From Ignavibacteriota bacterium (GTDB taxonomy: Bacteria > Bacteroidota > Ignavibacteria > UBA10030 > BY39), in contig QOQV01000010.1 in assembly GCA_003327435.1 (NCBI GenBank), positions 1 through 64,000 on the forward strand: a stretch of 64,000 bases of DNA, written 5' to 3'. The translations under genes and the position numbers were made by a program. Each line of letters starts with the position of its first letter. The stretch's first letter is position 1. Below, piece by piece: positions 17,919-26,437 of the stretch. The notes beneath the pieces were generated by a model, which was given only the letters and a program-made list of their open reading frames with translations, had not been told where the DNA came from and did no database searches.

Positions 17919-19978
17919 AAATCATCTATTGCGATTCCAGAAATTTCTTGCAATGAAGTTATACCAGATTGAGCAAGATTAATTGCTGATTGCCTTAAGG
18001 TTACCAAACCATTTTTTATAGCAAGAGTTCTGATCGCATCTTCATCTATAAAATCTTTTGATTTCAAAATAAGTTTCCTCATATCTTTACTCATTGTAAA
18101 CGCTTCGTAAATACCAATTCTACCTTTGTAACCTTTGATACATCGAGGACATCCGACCGGTTTATAAAATGTTGAATTAAGTAATTCTTCTTCCTTAAAA
18201 CCTAAATCAATGTATAAATCATAATCTATATCATCATCAACAGCTTTACACTTATCGCATAATCTACGAACAAGACGTTGCGCAATGACAATATTTATTG
18301 TGTATGCTAATAGGAATGGTTCTATTCCCATATTATACAATCTCGTTATAGCACTCACCGAGTCATTTGTATGCAATGTTGAAAAAACCAAATGGCCTGT
18401 ATTGGCTAACTTAACAGCAATATCTGCTGATGTTTTATCTCTCATTTCTCCAACCATTACAACATCCGGATCATGCCGCAGGATACCTCTTAAAGCACTT
18501 TCAAAATCAAGTTTGTGATTAAGCTTAACCTGTCTGCAACCTTCAATTAAATATTCAACTGGATCTTCAATAGTTATAATGTTAATTGAAGGATCCATAA
18601 TGGTCTTAATTGCTGCGAGCTGAGTGGTACTTTTCCCACTTCCTGTAGGACCTGTTAAAATTACTATACCCTGAGGTTTTCGTATAGCTTTGTGAAATAA
18701 TGAAGCAGTGTGCTTATCCATTCCAAGAGAATCAAATCCAGTAATTACTTCAGAACCTCTCAAGATTCTAATAACTATTGATTCCAATTTACTTCTTAAA
18801 TCTCCACCATAGATTGGCATTGTAGAAAATCTAAAACGGATAACCTGATTATCAATAGTTCTTTGAGCGAAACCATCCTGCGATAAAAATTTCTCGAATC
18901 TATCAACATTCTTTGCTCTATCTTTCACGACAGCCAAAACACCTTCTGAGCGAATATCAGTTATAGACGACCAGAGTGTTAATTTTCCATCAATCCTGAA
19001 ATATATTTCAGTTCTGAGAACACCTTTTGGAACGAAATGGATATCACTTGCACCAGTACGCACACCATCCACCAATATGCTCTCAACAAGATCAGCTAAT
19101 TTTCCTTGACCAATGCTTTCTTCTATCGATTTTTCAAGTTCTGCTTCATAATCCAATCTTGATACCTGTATAAAATCTTCTATATCATCTAATCCGGGTG
19201 GTTTCAAACCCTGATCAAAAGCCAGTTGACGCCACAATTCGTTATAATCTGCCAACGATATGTATTTAACTTCATATTTCTCGTACCTGAAGGCACTTGC
19301 AACTTTGTGAATATCTGGATGAGTGGGATCTGGTGTAACAAGGATTAATTTGTTAATTCCATTTGTAGATAGCTCAAAAGGTAAGACTTTCCTCTGTATC
19401 GCTATTTCATAAAAATATGAGTGTAGATTATTCAACAATTTTTTTATGAACTGAAGTCGTTCTTTATCACCAAACACTTTTGTAGCATCAACTGATTCAA
19501 AAGAATAATGCTTGGCTAAATATCTAAATATTTCATCCCTATCTGCAGATAGATCTTCAATCAAAATATCCACCAGTCTCCTCTTCTTCTCATCTTTTTG
19601 TCTGATCTCTAAGGCGCGAACAACCATATCAAGGGTTACAACATTATTTTGTAGCAATACCTCAATAAACCTTGGAATATTAGGCGATTTTGATTCTTTA
19701 TCAACACCTACACCCTTTTTGCTCTTTATCGCGCTGATTTCTGATTGAATTGCAGAAATTGATTGACCTATATCCGCTTCAATATTGGGATTGGGTGAAC
19801 TATCTAAAGATTCGACACAATTTGATTTGTTAATATCCTCTTCAGCAATATTTTCGCTAAGTTCAGCTTCCAGCTGCTGATTTAATAAATCGCTGAAAAC
19901 CGCACCTTTCGGTAACTCATTACCTATCTTTAATTCCAATTTTAAAGATAGGTCGTCTTTTGTATCATCCTTATACAT
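17915..19978 (-). CDS. GspE/PulE/PilB family type II/IV secretion ATPase
   Basis: A 687-residue AAA-type secretion ATPase. After about 95 charged N-terminal residues come GspE N-domain (MshEN-like) segments (about 100-260), then the ATPase core: Walker A 'GPTGSGKST' near 443, Asp box 'ITIEDPVEY', Walker B 'DPDVVMVGEMRD', His box 'STLHTNDS', and the CDKC...CPRC tetracysteine zinc motif. It powers assembly of type IV pilus or type II secretion pseudopili at the inner membrane. No other pilus gene is present, so it is an orphan in this window. The ATG follows GAGG by 5 bases. A CRP-like palindrome lies about 85 bases upstream and a GC-rich terminator follows. Confidence 0.92.
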   Translation of the reverse strand: MYKDDTKDDLSLKLELKIGNELPKGAVFSDLLNQQLEAELSENIAEEDINKSNCVESLDSSPNPNIEADIGQSISAIQSEISAIKSKKGVGVDKESKSPNIPRFIEVLLQNNVVTLDMVVRALEIRQKDEKKRRLVDILIEDLSADRDEIFRYLAKHYSFESVDATKVFGDKERLQFIKKLLNNLHSYFYEIAIQRKVLPFELSTNGINKLILVTPDPTHPDIHKVASAFRYEKYEVKYISLADYNELWRQLAFDQGLKPPGLDDIEDFIQVSRLDYEAELEKSIEESIGQGKLADLVESILVDGVRTGASDIHFVPKGVLRTEIYFRIDGKLTLWSSITDIRSEGVLAVVKDRAKNVDRFEKFLSQDGFAQRTIDNQVIRFRFSTMPIYGGDLRSKLESIVIRILRGSEVITGFDSLGMDKHTASLFHKAIRKPQGIVILTGPTGSGKSTTQLAAIKTIMDPSINIITIEDPVEYLIEGCRQVKLNHKLDFESALRGILRHDPDVVMVGEMRDKTSADIAVKLANTGHLVFSTLHTNDSVSAITRLYNMGIEPFLLAYTINIVIAQRLVRRLCDKCKAVDDDIDYDLYIDLGFKEEELLNSTFYKPVGCPRCIKGYKGRIGIYEAFTMSKDMRKLILKSKDFIDEDAIRTLAIKNGLVTLRQSAINLAQSGITSLQEISGIAIDDF

Positions 19979-20055
19979 AACAACCTCTTTTTATTTTTGT
20001 TTCGCTATAAAAATAATATAATAGTTGCGCTTCGGATGTGATTTATAACAAGTTA

Positions 20056-20071
20056 TGTGATAAATATCACA
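20056..20071. promoter_or_regulatory. CRP/FNR-family binding site
   Basis: TGTGA-TAAATA-TCACA is an exact match to the CRP core TGTGA-N6-TCACA; the palindrome extends to TATGTGAT/ATCACATA (20054-20073). It is centred about 85 bases before the ATPase ATG and about 55-60 bases before the start expected from a TATATT at 20020-20015, close to class I CRP spacing. No good -35 box accompanies that -10, as expected for an activated promoter. Confidence 0.55.
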
Positions 20072-20101
20072 TAGTAACTTTCATAGATAAGGAGGTAAGA
20101 A

Positions 20102-20161
20102 ATGATTATTTATATAGAACTGATTAAGATTCGATCTATTAACTTTTCTATTCCCTTTTGA
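20102..20161 (+). CDS. Candidate 19-residue peptide with consensus Shine-Dalgarno
   Basis: A 19-residue frame (MIIYIELIKIRSINFSIPF) starts 5 bases after TAAGGAGGT, a nearly perfect anti-SD match, on the plus strand. It is antisense to the 3' end of the aminotransferase gene. The CRP-like palindrome lies 20 bases upstream of the SD. Expression is unsupported; it may be chance. Confidence 0.15.
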   Translation: MIIYIELIKIRSINFSIPF

Positions 20162-21285
20162 AATTTATGGGGACTAACAATCAAGCTTAATACAATACAA
20201 CTATCATATTCGAAATCATAAAAATAACCTGGATGTACATAGACACCGCAATCATTTAAGAACATTTCTACCCATTGTTCATCTTTATAAATATTTGGTA
20301 ACCGCAATATTGCGTTCCATCCTCCTTCTATATTAAAAAGTTGTACAGGAATATCACTATTAATTTTTTGTACCAAAAAATTATAATTCTCTTTAATCCT
20401 CCTTTTCAAATCGTAATGAATATCATTCATCGTATAAAACCAATCTGACAAAGCATTTTGTGATGGAATATTCACAGATAAAAATGTATCGGAAATAATC
20501 TCAATCCTATTAAGCGCTTCTTTTTTAAAATCCGCCGGACCATTTATTATAATCCATCCCAATTTCATTTGAGGCAATACTAACAATTTAGAGATTCCAT
20601 TAATAGTAAAATTAGGAACCTCTTGACAATTACTAAACGAAATAATAGATGCAGTATCCTCTAAAATTTTATAATCCCAGAATACTTCGTCTGAAACTAT
20701 AATTAAATTATTTGCAATAGCCATCTTGATTACCTTCTCATATTCAAATCTCTTAACATACGAACCTGTAGGATTATTAGGATTGATACAAATTAATATT
20801 TTAGTTTTAGGTGATAATGATTTTTTCATCGAGTCAAAATCTATATGCCACTCACCGTCATATATTAATCGATAACTTTTCAATACTATATCGTTTATTT
20901 GAGATAGATGTGATAAAAGTGGATAGCTTGGAGCTGGAACTAAAATTTCATCACCTGGCTCTGTAATCAGGCGAAAAATATAATTATAAGCTTCACTGCT
21001 ACCGGATGTAAGTACCAAATCTTCAGGATTTAAATCAATTCCTTTTTGCTCATAATATCTACATATCGATTCTCTTGTTCCAATTAAACCTTTTGGATCA
21101 GGAGAATATATCAAATTTTGGAGGTTGTTTAATGGTTTTAATATTTTCTCTGAATAATTTAAATCCACCAATGTTGGATTGGACTCAGTCAAATTAATAA
21201 TATTTTCAGCATTACTTAAATACTGATTTAATAATTCTGTAATCCTATTAACTTTCAAATCCCATGATGTTCTTTTAGAAAACAT
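20110..21285 (-). CDS. PLP-dependent class I/II aminotransferase
   Basis: The start is the ATG at 21285 (MFSKRTSWD), with GAAGG 8 bases upstream; the longer frame needs a TTG. The 391-residue protein is a fold-type I aminotransferase: 'LTSGSSEAYNYIF' (cofactor phosphate site), 'PSYPLLSHL', 'INPNNPTGSYV' (PLP ring Asn), 'IIVSDEVFWDYK' (Asp/Tyr) and 'GISKLLVLPQMKLGW', whose Lys forms the Schiff base. The N-terminal 'WDLKVNRITELL...LTESNPTLV' resembles an aspartate/alanine-aminotransferase-like subgroup. The substrate is not determined. It stands alone between the divergent TonB-like gene and the ATPase gene. Confidence 0.88.
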   Translation of the reverse strand: MFSKRTSWDLKVNRITELLNQYLSNAENIINLTESNPTLVDLNYSEKILKPLNNLQNLIYSPDPKGLIGTRESICRYYEQKGIDLNPEDLVLTSGSSEAYNYIFRLITEPGDEILVPAPSYPLLSHLSQINDIVLKSYRLIYDGEWHIDFDSMKKSLSPKTKILICINPNNPTGSYVKRFEYEKVIKMAIANNLIIVSDEVFWDYKILEDTASIISFSNCQEVPNFTINGISKLLVLPQMKLGWIIINGPADFKKEALNRIEIISDTFLSVNIPSQNALSDWFYTMNDIHYDLKRRIKENYNFLVQKINSDIPVQLFNIEGGWNAILRLPNIYKDEQWVEMFLNDCGVYVHPGYFYDFEYDSCIVLSLIVSPHKFQKGIEKLIDRILISSI

Positions 21286-21303
21286 ACATTTACCTTCAAG
21301 AAA

Positions 21304-21332
21304 TTGCAAATATTTATTTGTTTATCTATATT
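21304..21332 (+). promoter_or_regulatory. Promoter of the TonB-receptor-like gene
   Basis: TTGCAA (21304-21309), a 17-base spacer and TATATT (21327-21332). The expected start is near 21339, giving a leader of about 22 bases before the TTG start codon. The sequence is identical in both boxes and spacing to the lepA and UPF0173 promoters. Confidence 0.65.
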
Positions 21333-21361
21333 TTAAAGAAAATTCTTTTAAACAGCAATAA

Positions 21362-23341
21362 TTGAACAGTCATAATAACAAAATATTTTACGCTTCTCTC
21401 ATTTTAATCCTCACTATTTTTTGCTCTATCTACCCACAAGATATAGAATCAACAAATATTCAAACTTCTAACGACACAACAAATAGTTTCTTTTTACAAA
21501 GTAACGACAGCACATTAAATTCAATTACTTTTTCTAATAGGTTCAAACACACTCTAAACGATTCTTTTATTAATTTTTCTTATTATCAGGACCTAAAGGA
21601 ATTGCTTTATTATTTCCCCGGCGTTTTTATTAACGAATTAGGGAGCTTTGGATATAACCACGGGATTATGATTGATTATATGGACCACAGAAGAATAGAA
21701 ATACTTAATAATTACGCCACTTCAAACGAACCATTGACAGGTTTAATTGATATTAATACTCTCACAGTTGAGGATCTCTCAAGGATTGAATATATAAACG
21801 GTGTAAAATCTTTTTTGTATGGATTCAACTCCAATTCAGGAGTTATAAATCTAATAAAGAAAAAATGGGCTCATACAAAAACTTTCTCAAAAATAAGATA
21901 TAGTGAGTCAGCATATGAAGAAACTTCTTTAGATGGAATATTCAGTAAAAATATTCTTAGTAACTGGAATACTACAATTGGTTTTCGACGCGACGCAACC
22001 GACGGTAGATACACAAATAGCGAATACGATTCCTGGAATCTGAGATTTGTTACGCATTATACATTTGAGAATCAAATCAATACATATTTTAGTGTAGCAT
22101 ACAATCAGAAAAAAGTAGGAGCAAATGGTGGAATAGATCTGGACAGAACCAACCCTGCAGAAACATATGATAGATTAAAAGCATCAGTAATGTTCGAAAA
22201 TGCATACCATAAAACTGCTCAAAACGATTTCCAGCTTGGCCTAACAGGAAATCTTCTGAATAACCCTTTGCATCTAACGAATTTGTTGTTATATCTGAGT
22301 AATAGAATGTTTTATTTCAAAAATATAGGATCAAATACAGACACAACACTCAATTACATAAAAAATCACACAAGGTGGATGGGAATAAAATTTGACCACA
22401 GTACTAATTTATCAGATTTACTCCTAAAACCGGAATTGAAATTGGGTTTTGAAATAAGGTCATCTCAGATAATGCAATCTTCAATCATAGAATATAAGCG
22501 CTGGACTCAAGGAAAAATAACAGCCGACTTAAATATTTCACCCTTAAATATAATTAAGATAAATATGTTCTCCAGATTGATAAATTATAAACAGACAAAC
22601 GCTATTGATGCAGGAATGATATTGGAAATCAATCCATATGATTTTATCTCATTGAATCTTGGTTACTCTCATTCACATCGTATACCATATGAAATAGAAC
22701 AGATATTCAACGAAACACAAGCACAAAATTTATCATTGGAAAAACACAATACGACTGAACTAATGTTTACTATTAAACCATTACAAAATACAAGTTTCTC
22801 AATATCTTATTTTACAAAAGACATAGATGACGCTATTTTAATACAACCAAATTTAGAGAATAACACCAAATCAGATTTTAAATATTCAACCTCTGGCAAA
22901 GTCAAGCAAAATTTGCTAAACTTCAATATTAATTCAAATATCTGGAAATTTGAAGGTTTGCTAAACCTCCTATTTAACATCAGGGATATTTATGAAAAAC
23001 CATTACAAGTTCATCCAAAATTTTTCTTATTTACTGAAATTTATTTCAAAGAAAAGTTATTTAATGATAAACTGTTTGGTAAAATTGGTTTAAGAACGCG
23101 TTTTTATTCTGAGCAAAATGGATACAAATTAGATAACAGATATAACATATTTTATCCGAACCTGAATTATATTCTTGGTGATCTATTGTATATGGATGCA
23201 ATTCTCTTCTTGCAAATTGGAAATGCCATAGTCAATATCACACTTGAAAATATTTTAAACAACGAATGTATATTAACATACTACTACCCTTTAAAAGACA
23301 GAAGTTTAAGATTAGGAATAAACTGGAGATTTGAGGATTAA
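21362..23341 (+). CDS. TonB-dependent receptor-like outer membrane protein
   Basis: A 659-residue protein with a signal peptide ('FYASLILILTIFCSIYPQ'). A plug-like domain (about 55-165; 'LKELLYYFPGVFINELG', 'DLSRIEYINGVKSFLYG', 'SGVINLI') is followed by beta-barrel sequence ending '...LRLGINWRFED', with alternating hydrophobic strands and a terminal aromatic. No TonB box or carboxypeptidase-like N-domain is visible, so the ligand and energy coupling are unclear. The only usable start is the TTG at 21362: an in-frame TAA lies directly before it and the next ATG is about 105 codons in. There is no clear Shine-Dalgarno. It is followed after one base by the LOG-family gene. Confidence 0.8.
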   Translation: MNSHNNKIFYASLILILTIFCSIYPQDIESTNIQTSNDTTNSFFLQSNDSTLNSITFSNRFKHTLNDSFINFSYYQDLKELLYYFPGVFINELGSFGYNHGIMIDYMDHRRIEILNNYATSNEPLTGLIDINTLTVEDLSRIEYINGVKSFLYGFNSNSGVINLIKKKWAHTKTFSKIRYSESAYEETSLDGIFSKNILSNWNTTIGFRRDATDGRYTNSEYDSWNLRFVTHYTFENQINTYFSVAYNQKKVGANGGIDLDRTNPAETYDRLKASVMFENAYHKTAQNDFQLGLTGNLLNNPLHLTNLLLYLSNRMFYFKNIGSNTDTTLNYIKNHTRWMGIKFDHSTNLSDLLLKPELKLGFEIRSSQIMQSSIIEYKRWTQGKITADLNISPLNIIKINMFSRLINYKQTNAIDAGMILEINPYDFISLNLGYSHSHRIPYEIEQIFNETQAQNLSLEKHNTTELMFTIKPLQNTSFSISYFTKDIDDAILIQPNLENNTKSDFKYSTSGKVKQNLLNFNINSNIWKFEGLLNLLFNIRDIYEKPLQVHPKFFLFTEIYFKEKLFNDKLFGKIGLRTRFYSEQNGYKLDNRYNIFYPNLNYILGDLLYMDAILFLQIGNAIVNITLENILNNECILTYYYPLKDRSLRLGINWRFED

Positions 23342-23342
23342 T

Positions 23343-23885
23343 ATGCAAAACCTTACTATTACGGTTTTTGGAAGTGGAAAAGTTAAGGAAGGTTCAAGTG
23401 AATACAGAGAAGCATATAATTTAGGAAAATTAATTGCTGAAGCTGGATATATTTTGTGTAATGGTGGTTATGGAGGCATTATGGAAGCAACTGCTGCAGG
23501 AGCAAAATCGAGAGGGGGAAAAACTATTGGTATTCTGGTAGAAAGTTTTGGTACCACATCAAATAAATATATTGATGAGAAAATTGTTACGAAATCACTG
23601 CTTGAAAGACTTGCGTTACTAATAGAGCTTGGACGAGCATATATAATACTTCCTGGAGCTAGCGGGACTCTTGTAGAACTAGCAACTGTGTGGGAATACA
23701 TGATAAAAGGTTTAATGAATATAAGACCAATTATAACTATTGGTAATTTCTGGGATAATATTACGAATACAATAAACTCAAGATTAATATATGAAGATAA
23801 TGAACGATTTACTCGGCTCGTTAAAAAAGTAAATGATGCAGAAGAATGTGTAAAACTTCTAAACCAGCATTTTTATTCCAGATAA
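23343..23885 (+). CDS. LOG/TIGR00725-family Rossmann protein
   Basis: The start is the ATG at 23343, with GAGG inside the preceding gene; the longer frame begins at a TTG overlapping that signal. The 180-residue protein has the Rossmann start 'ITVFGSGKVKEGS', 'LCNGGYGGIMEATAAGA' and 'ILPGASGTLVELATVWE', the lysine-decarboxylase-like/LOG signature with Ala in place of the second Gly of PGGxGT. LOG enzymes are nucleoside 5'-monophosphate phosphoribohydrolases; the TIGR00725 branch is mostly uncharacterised. It starts one base after the TonB-like gene and ends against the convergent glycosyltransferase gene. Confidence 0.85.
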   Translation: MQNLTITVFGSGKVKEGSSEYREAYNLGKLIAEAGYILCNGGYGGIMEATAAGAKSRGGKTIGILVESFGTTSNKYIDEKIVTKSLLERLALLIELGRAYIILPGASGTLVELATVWEYMIKGLMNIRPIITIGNFWDNITNTINSRLIYEDNERFTRLVKKVNDAEECVKLLNQHFYSR

Positions 23886-24917
23886 TCAGTTATTCAATAA
23901 TTTTAAATAAACATCCATCGTTTTCTTGCCCACATTTTCCCAAAGGAATTGTTCTTTAATAAAATTTTTGAGCTCATCAGATTTAGGTCTTGCAAGAGCG
24001 TTCTTTATACCCTCCACGATGGAATCAACAGAAAAAGGATCAACATAGTCAGCATAATTTTTAAAATACTCCTGTGTCCCGCCATATTTTGTTATCACGA
24101 TTTTAGCGCCAGCCAGTGCCGCTTCAAGTGCTGCGATACCGGGTGTTTCAAATAAGGATGGTAACACAAAAACATCGCAAGCAGCATAAGCTGATGCCAA
24201 TAATTCAGATTCATTCGGTAAATTATCAAGAAGCAATGTTCTTTGTGAACTATTTTTTCTAATTTTTTCATATTCTATACCTTTCTCGACCCTTCCAATA
24301 ATTACCGATGGAACATCAAAAGATTTTAGTGCCTGAACAAGCCGTAAAAGATTTTTTCTACCAGGTCCAATATGACCCACATTTAAAATAAAATTTTTAA
24401 GATTATAATGTTTTACAAATATTTCCGGATTTGCATTCAAAAATTTAGAATTTACCCCATTGGGAACCACGAAAATTTTTTCATCTGATATATTAAATCC
24501 TTTTTTAATTAACATCGCCTCACTATTTGTGTTTGGCAATATTGCATCAGCCCAACGGCACATATCAGATACTAAACGATAATCAATCCAGATACCTCTC
24601 AGTCTACTGAATATCAATCGGTCAAGAACCAATACATTCTTAATGAAAGAAGCAGAATGCGTTGAATAAAATATTGGAGACAGAACAATCTTTATTCCAA
24701 GCTTTGACATCTCTCTCATAAAATGATAGTTAGAAATTCCAGTACCAAAAATATGAAACAAATCATAGGATTTAGGATCAAATTTCTCCCACATATTATA
24801 AAGAGAGACTGAGACGCCGAGTTCTTCAAGAACACGTTTTGTTTCAAATATTTGAGTTTGCGGACCACCAGATAACAACCTTATTGCCTGATAGGATACA
24901 AAACACACTTTAATCAT
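23886..24917 (-). CDS. Glycosyltransferase family 4 protein
   Basis: A 343-residue GT-B glycosyltransferase. The C-terminal nucleotide-sugar site has 'NVGHIGPGRKNLLRLVQAL', 'VFVLPSLFETPGIAALE' and 'ITKYGGTQEYF'; the N-terminal 'LLSGGPQTQIFETKRVLEELG' is the usual GT4 opening. It is cytoplasmic or membrane-associated and adds a sugar to a lipid-linked glycan. It is the last of six genes in the minus-strand glycan block, with its start overlapping the deacetylase-like gene by 4 bases. Donor and acceptor are unknown. Confidence 0.88.
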   Translation of the reverse strand: MIKVCFVSYQAIRLLSGGPQTQIFETKRVLEELGVSVSLYNMWEKFDPKSYDLFHIFGTGISNYHFMREMSKLGIKIVLSPIFYSTHSASFIKNVLVLDRLIFSRLRGIWIDYRLVSDMCRWADAILPNTNSEAMLIKKGFNISDEKIFVVPNGVNSKFLNANPEIFVKHYNLKNFILNVGHIGPGRKNLLRLVQALKSFDVPSVIIGRVEKGIEYEKIRKNSSQRTLLLDNLPNESELLASAYAACDVFVLPSLFETPGIAALEAALAGAKIVITKYGGTQEYFKNYADYVDPFSVDSIVEGIKNALARPKSDELKNFIKEQFLWENVGKKTMDVYLKLLNN

Positions 24918-26437
24918 ATCATATCTTCCAATTTATTTATAATCTTCCAGATATTCATTTTATATATCTTATTAAAATCCCTTGGTAATTCTGAGGGTAC
25001 AGGTTTCATTTGCCATTTTAATTGACTGATATCATAAGAACCAGAATTGCTTATAAATGTCTCCTGGTTTTCTTTGTTAGTAATTCTCAAAGCACATTTA
25101 TTCGACTCTTTGAACTCTACTTCCAAGGATTTATTCTCAAACCTTGCTGAATAATCCACCTCTACTCTATTCTTCCACCATTTAGCATAACTTAAAAATG
25201 AATATGCAGGTATTTGAAGATTTTTTATTTTATTGAATAAATAATGAACTACTTCGATGTTCTCGTCATTTGGATGATGATAAAATATCAGAGGTTCTTG
25301 ATTATTAATTTTTTTCTGCGTTATCAGTTCAAAATATCGAATCATATCTGAAGCCGAATGCCCCTGACGTCTTAAACTACCTACACATATCGGATGAACC
25401 GGTATCTGCAAATTTTCATTTTCATCAAAACAGGGCAGATTGTCATAATCAAAACAAAACTCTGAAGAATATTCAAAATCAAAATCTTTTATTACATTCG
25501 AAATTTCCCTATTCCATTTTCCATACACAGCTGCAAAACCTTCCGGATAAATCTCATATTTATGTAAATACTCAATTGCAGTTGCTAAATCGGACATATA
25601 TTCTCCAGCATTTTTAAATTCTCTATGCTCAAAACAATGCAAAGCAAGCTCCTGATTTTGTATTTTAGTATAAAATTCCAGAATATCTTTCTGTGACTTT
25701 ACATCGATAAACCAGGTTATCGGTATATTGTGTTCTAAAGCCAACTGATAAAGGTCACTTATATTTTGAAATTTACCATAATCAGTATCGACTCTAAACA
25801 AGAAAACATTTTTTTCTGTAGCAGGAAAATACCATTTATGACAATATAATAAATTTTGCGAGTGGAATAAATATTCAAGAGAATTACTTACAATTTTGCG
25901 TACAGGCCCTTTAGATACTTTTGCAACTCTTTCGTGCGGTAAACGATTCTTGTATGAATAAAAAGATTTATGTTTATACGAATGGTCATCATATAAGCTT
26001 CCAGCATCAAATGGCAATAATATTACCTTCCCGTCACCATAATTCATCTCCGTTAAAGTAAATTCCCCAATGTTAGATTTCAAGTGCTCAGCGTAATCCA
26101 GGTAAACGATATTCCTCCACAAATCAATAAATTCACCAATATTAAAATACCCATCCCTATCAGTCAACAAAAATTTGACATATCTTTCTTTTAAATTTTT
26201 TACTGCATTATTTTGATAAAATTTTTTTGTTGAACAAAGTAATGAACCACCTGTTTCTACATACTTTTTTGCCTGAATTATATCATGATTGCTTGCCGAT
26301 TCTGATAGTACAATAACAGGGTATTGTAATAGCTGGTTAGTCGAGGTATCCACCAGCAGATCGAACTTAATTCCAATCTGTTTAAGAATCTGAACCCAAC
26401 CGTAACTCTTGCCAATCAAAGCGATTTTTAAGTCCAT
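24914..26437 (-). CDS. Polysaccharide-deacetylase-like protein with N-terminal amidotransferase-like domain
   Basis: A 507-residue protein without a signal peptide. Residues 1-140 ('VIVLSESASNHDIIQAKKYV', 'GGSLLCSTKKFY') look like a flavodoxin/class-I-amidotransferase-like fold lacking catalytic residues I can identify. Residues about 205-400 are a NodB-like TIM barrel with the metal motif 'FRVDTDYGKF', a His pair in 'LHCFEHREF', and 'FAAVYGKWNREIS'. A beta-rich C-terminal part follows. It probably removes an N- or O-acyl group from the glycan built by its neighbours. It overlaps the flippase gene by 10 bases and the GT4 gene by 4. Confidence 0.65.
   Translation of the reverse strand: MDLKIALIGKSYGWVQILKQIGIKFDLLVDTSTNQLLQYPVIVLSESASNHDIIQAKKYVETGGSLLCSTKKFYQNNAVKNLKERYVKFLLTDRDGYFNIGEFIDLWRNIVYLDYAEHLKSNIGEFTLTEMNYGDGKVILLPFDAGSLYDDHSYKHKSFYSYKNRLPHERVAKVSKGPVRKIVSNSLEYLFHSQNLLYCHKWYFPATEKNVFLFRVDTDYGKFQNISDLYQLALEHNIPITWFIDVKSQKDILEFYTKIQNQELALHCFEHREFKNAGEYMSDLATAIEYLHKYEIYPEGFAAVYGKWNREISNVIKDFDFEYSSEFCFDYDNLPCFDENENLQIPVHPICVGSLRRQGHSASDMIRYFELITQKKINNQEPLIFYHHPNDENIEVVHYLFNKIKNLQIPAYSFLSYAKWWKNRVEVDYSARFENKSLEVEFKESNKCALRITNKENQETFISNSGSYDISQLKWQMKPVPSELPRDFNKIYKMNIWKIINKLEDMI

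Noticed and set aside
20053-20078. The TATGTGAT palindrome as a terminator of the aminotransferase gene
   Set aside because: It is AT-rich, has no following T tract on the minus strand, and matches the CRP consensus exactly, so an operator fits better.
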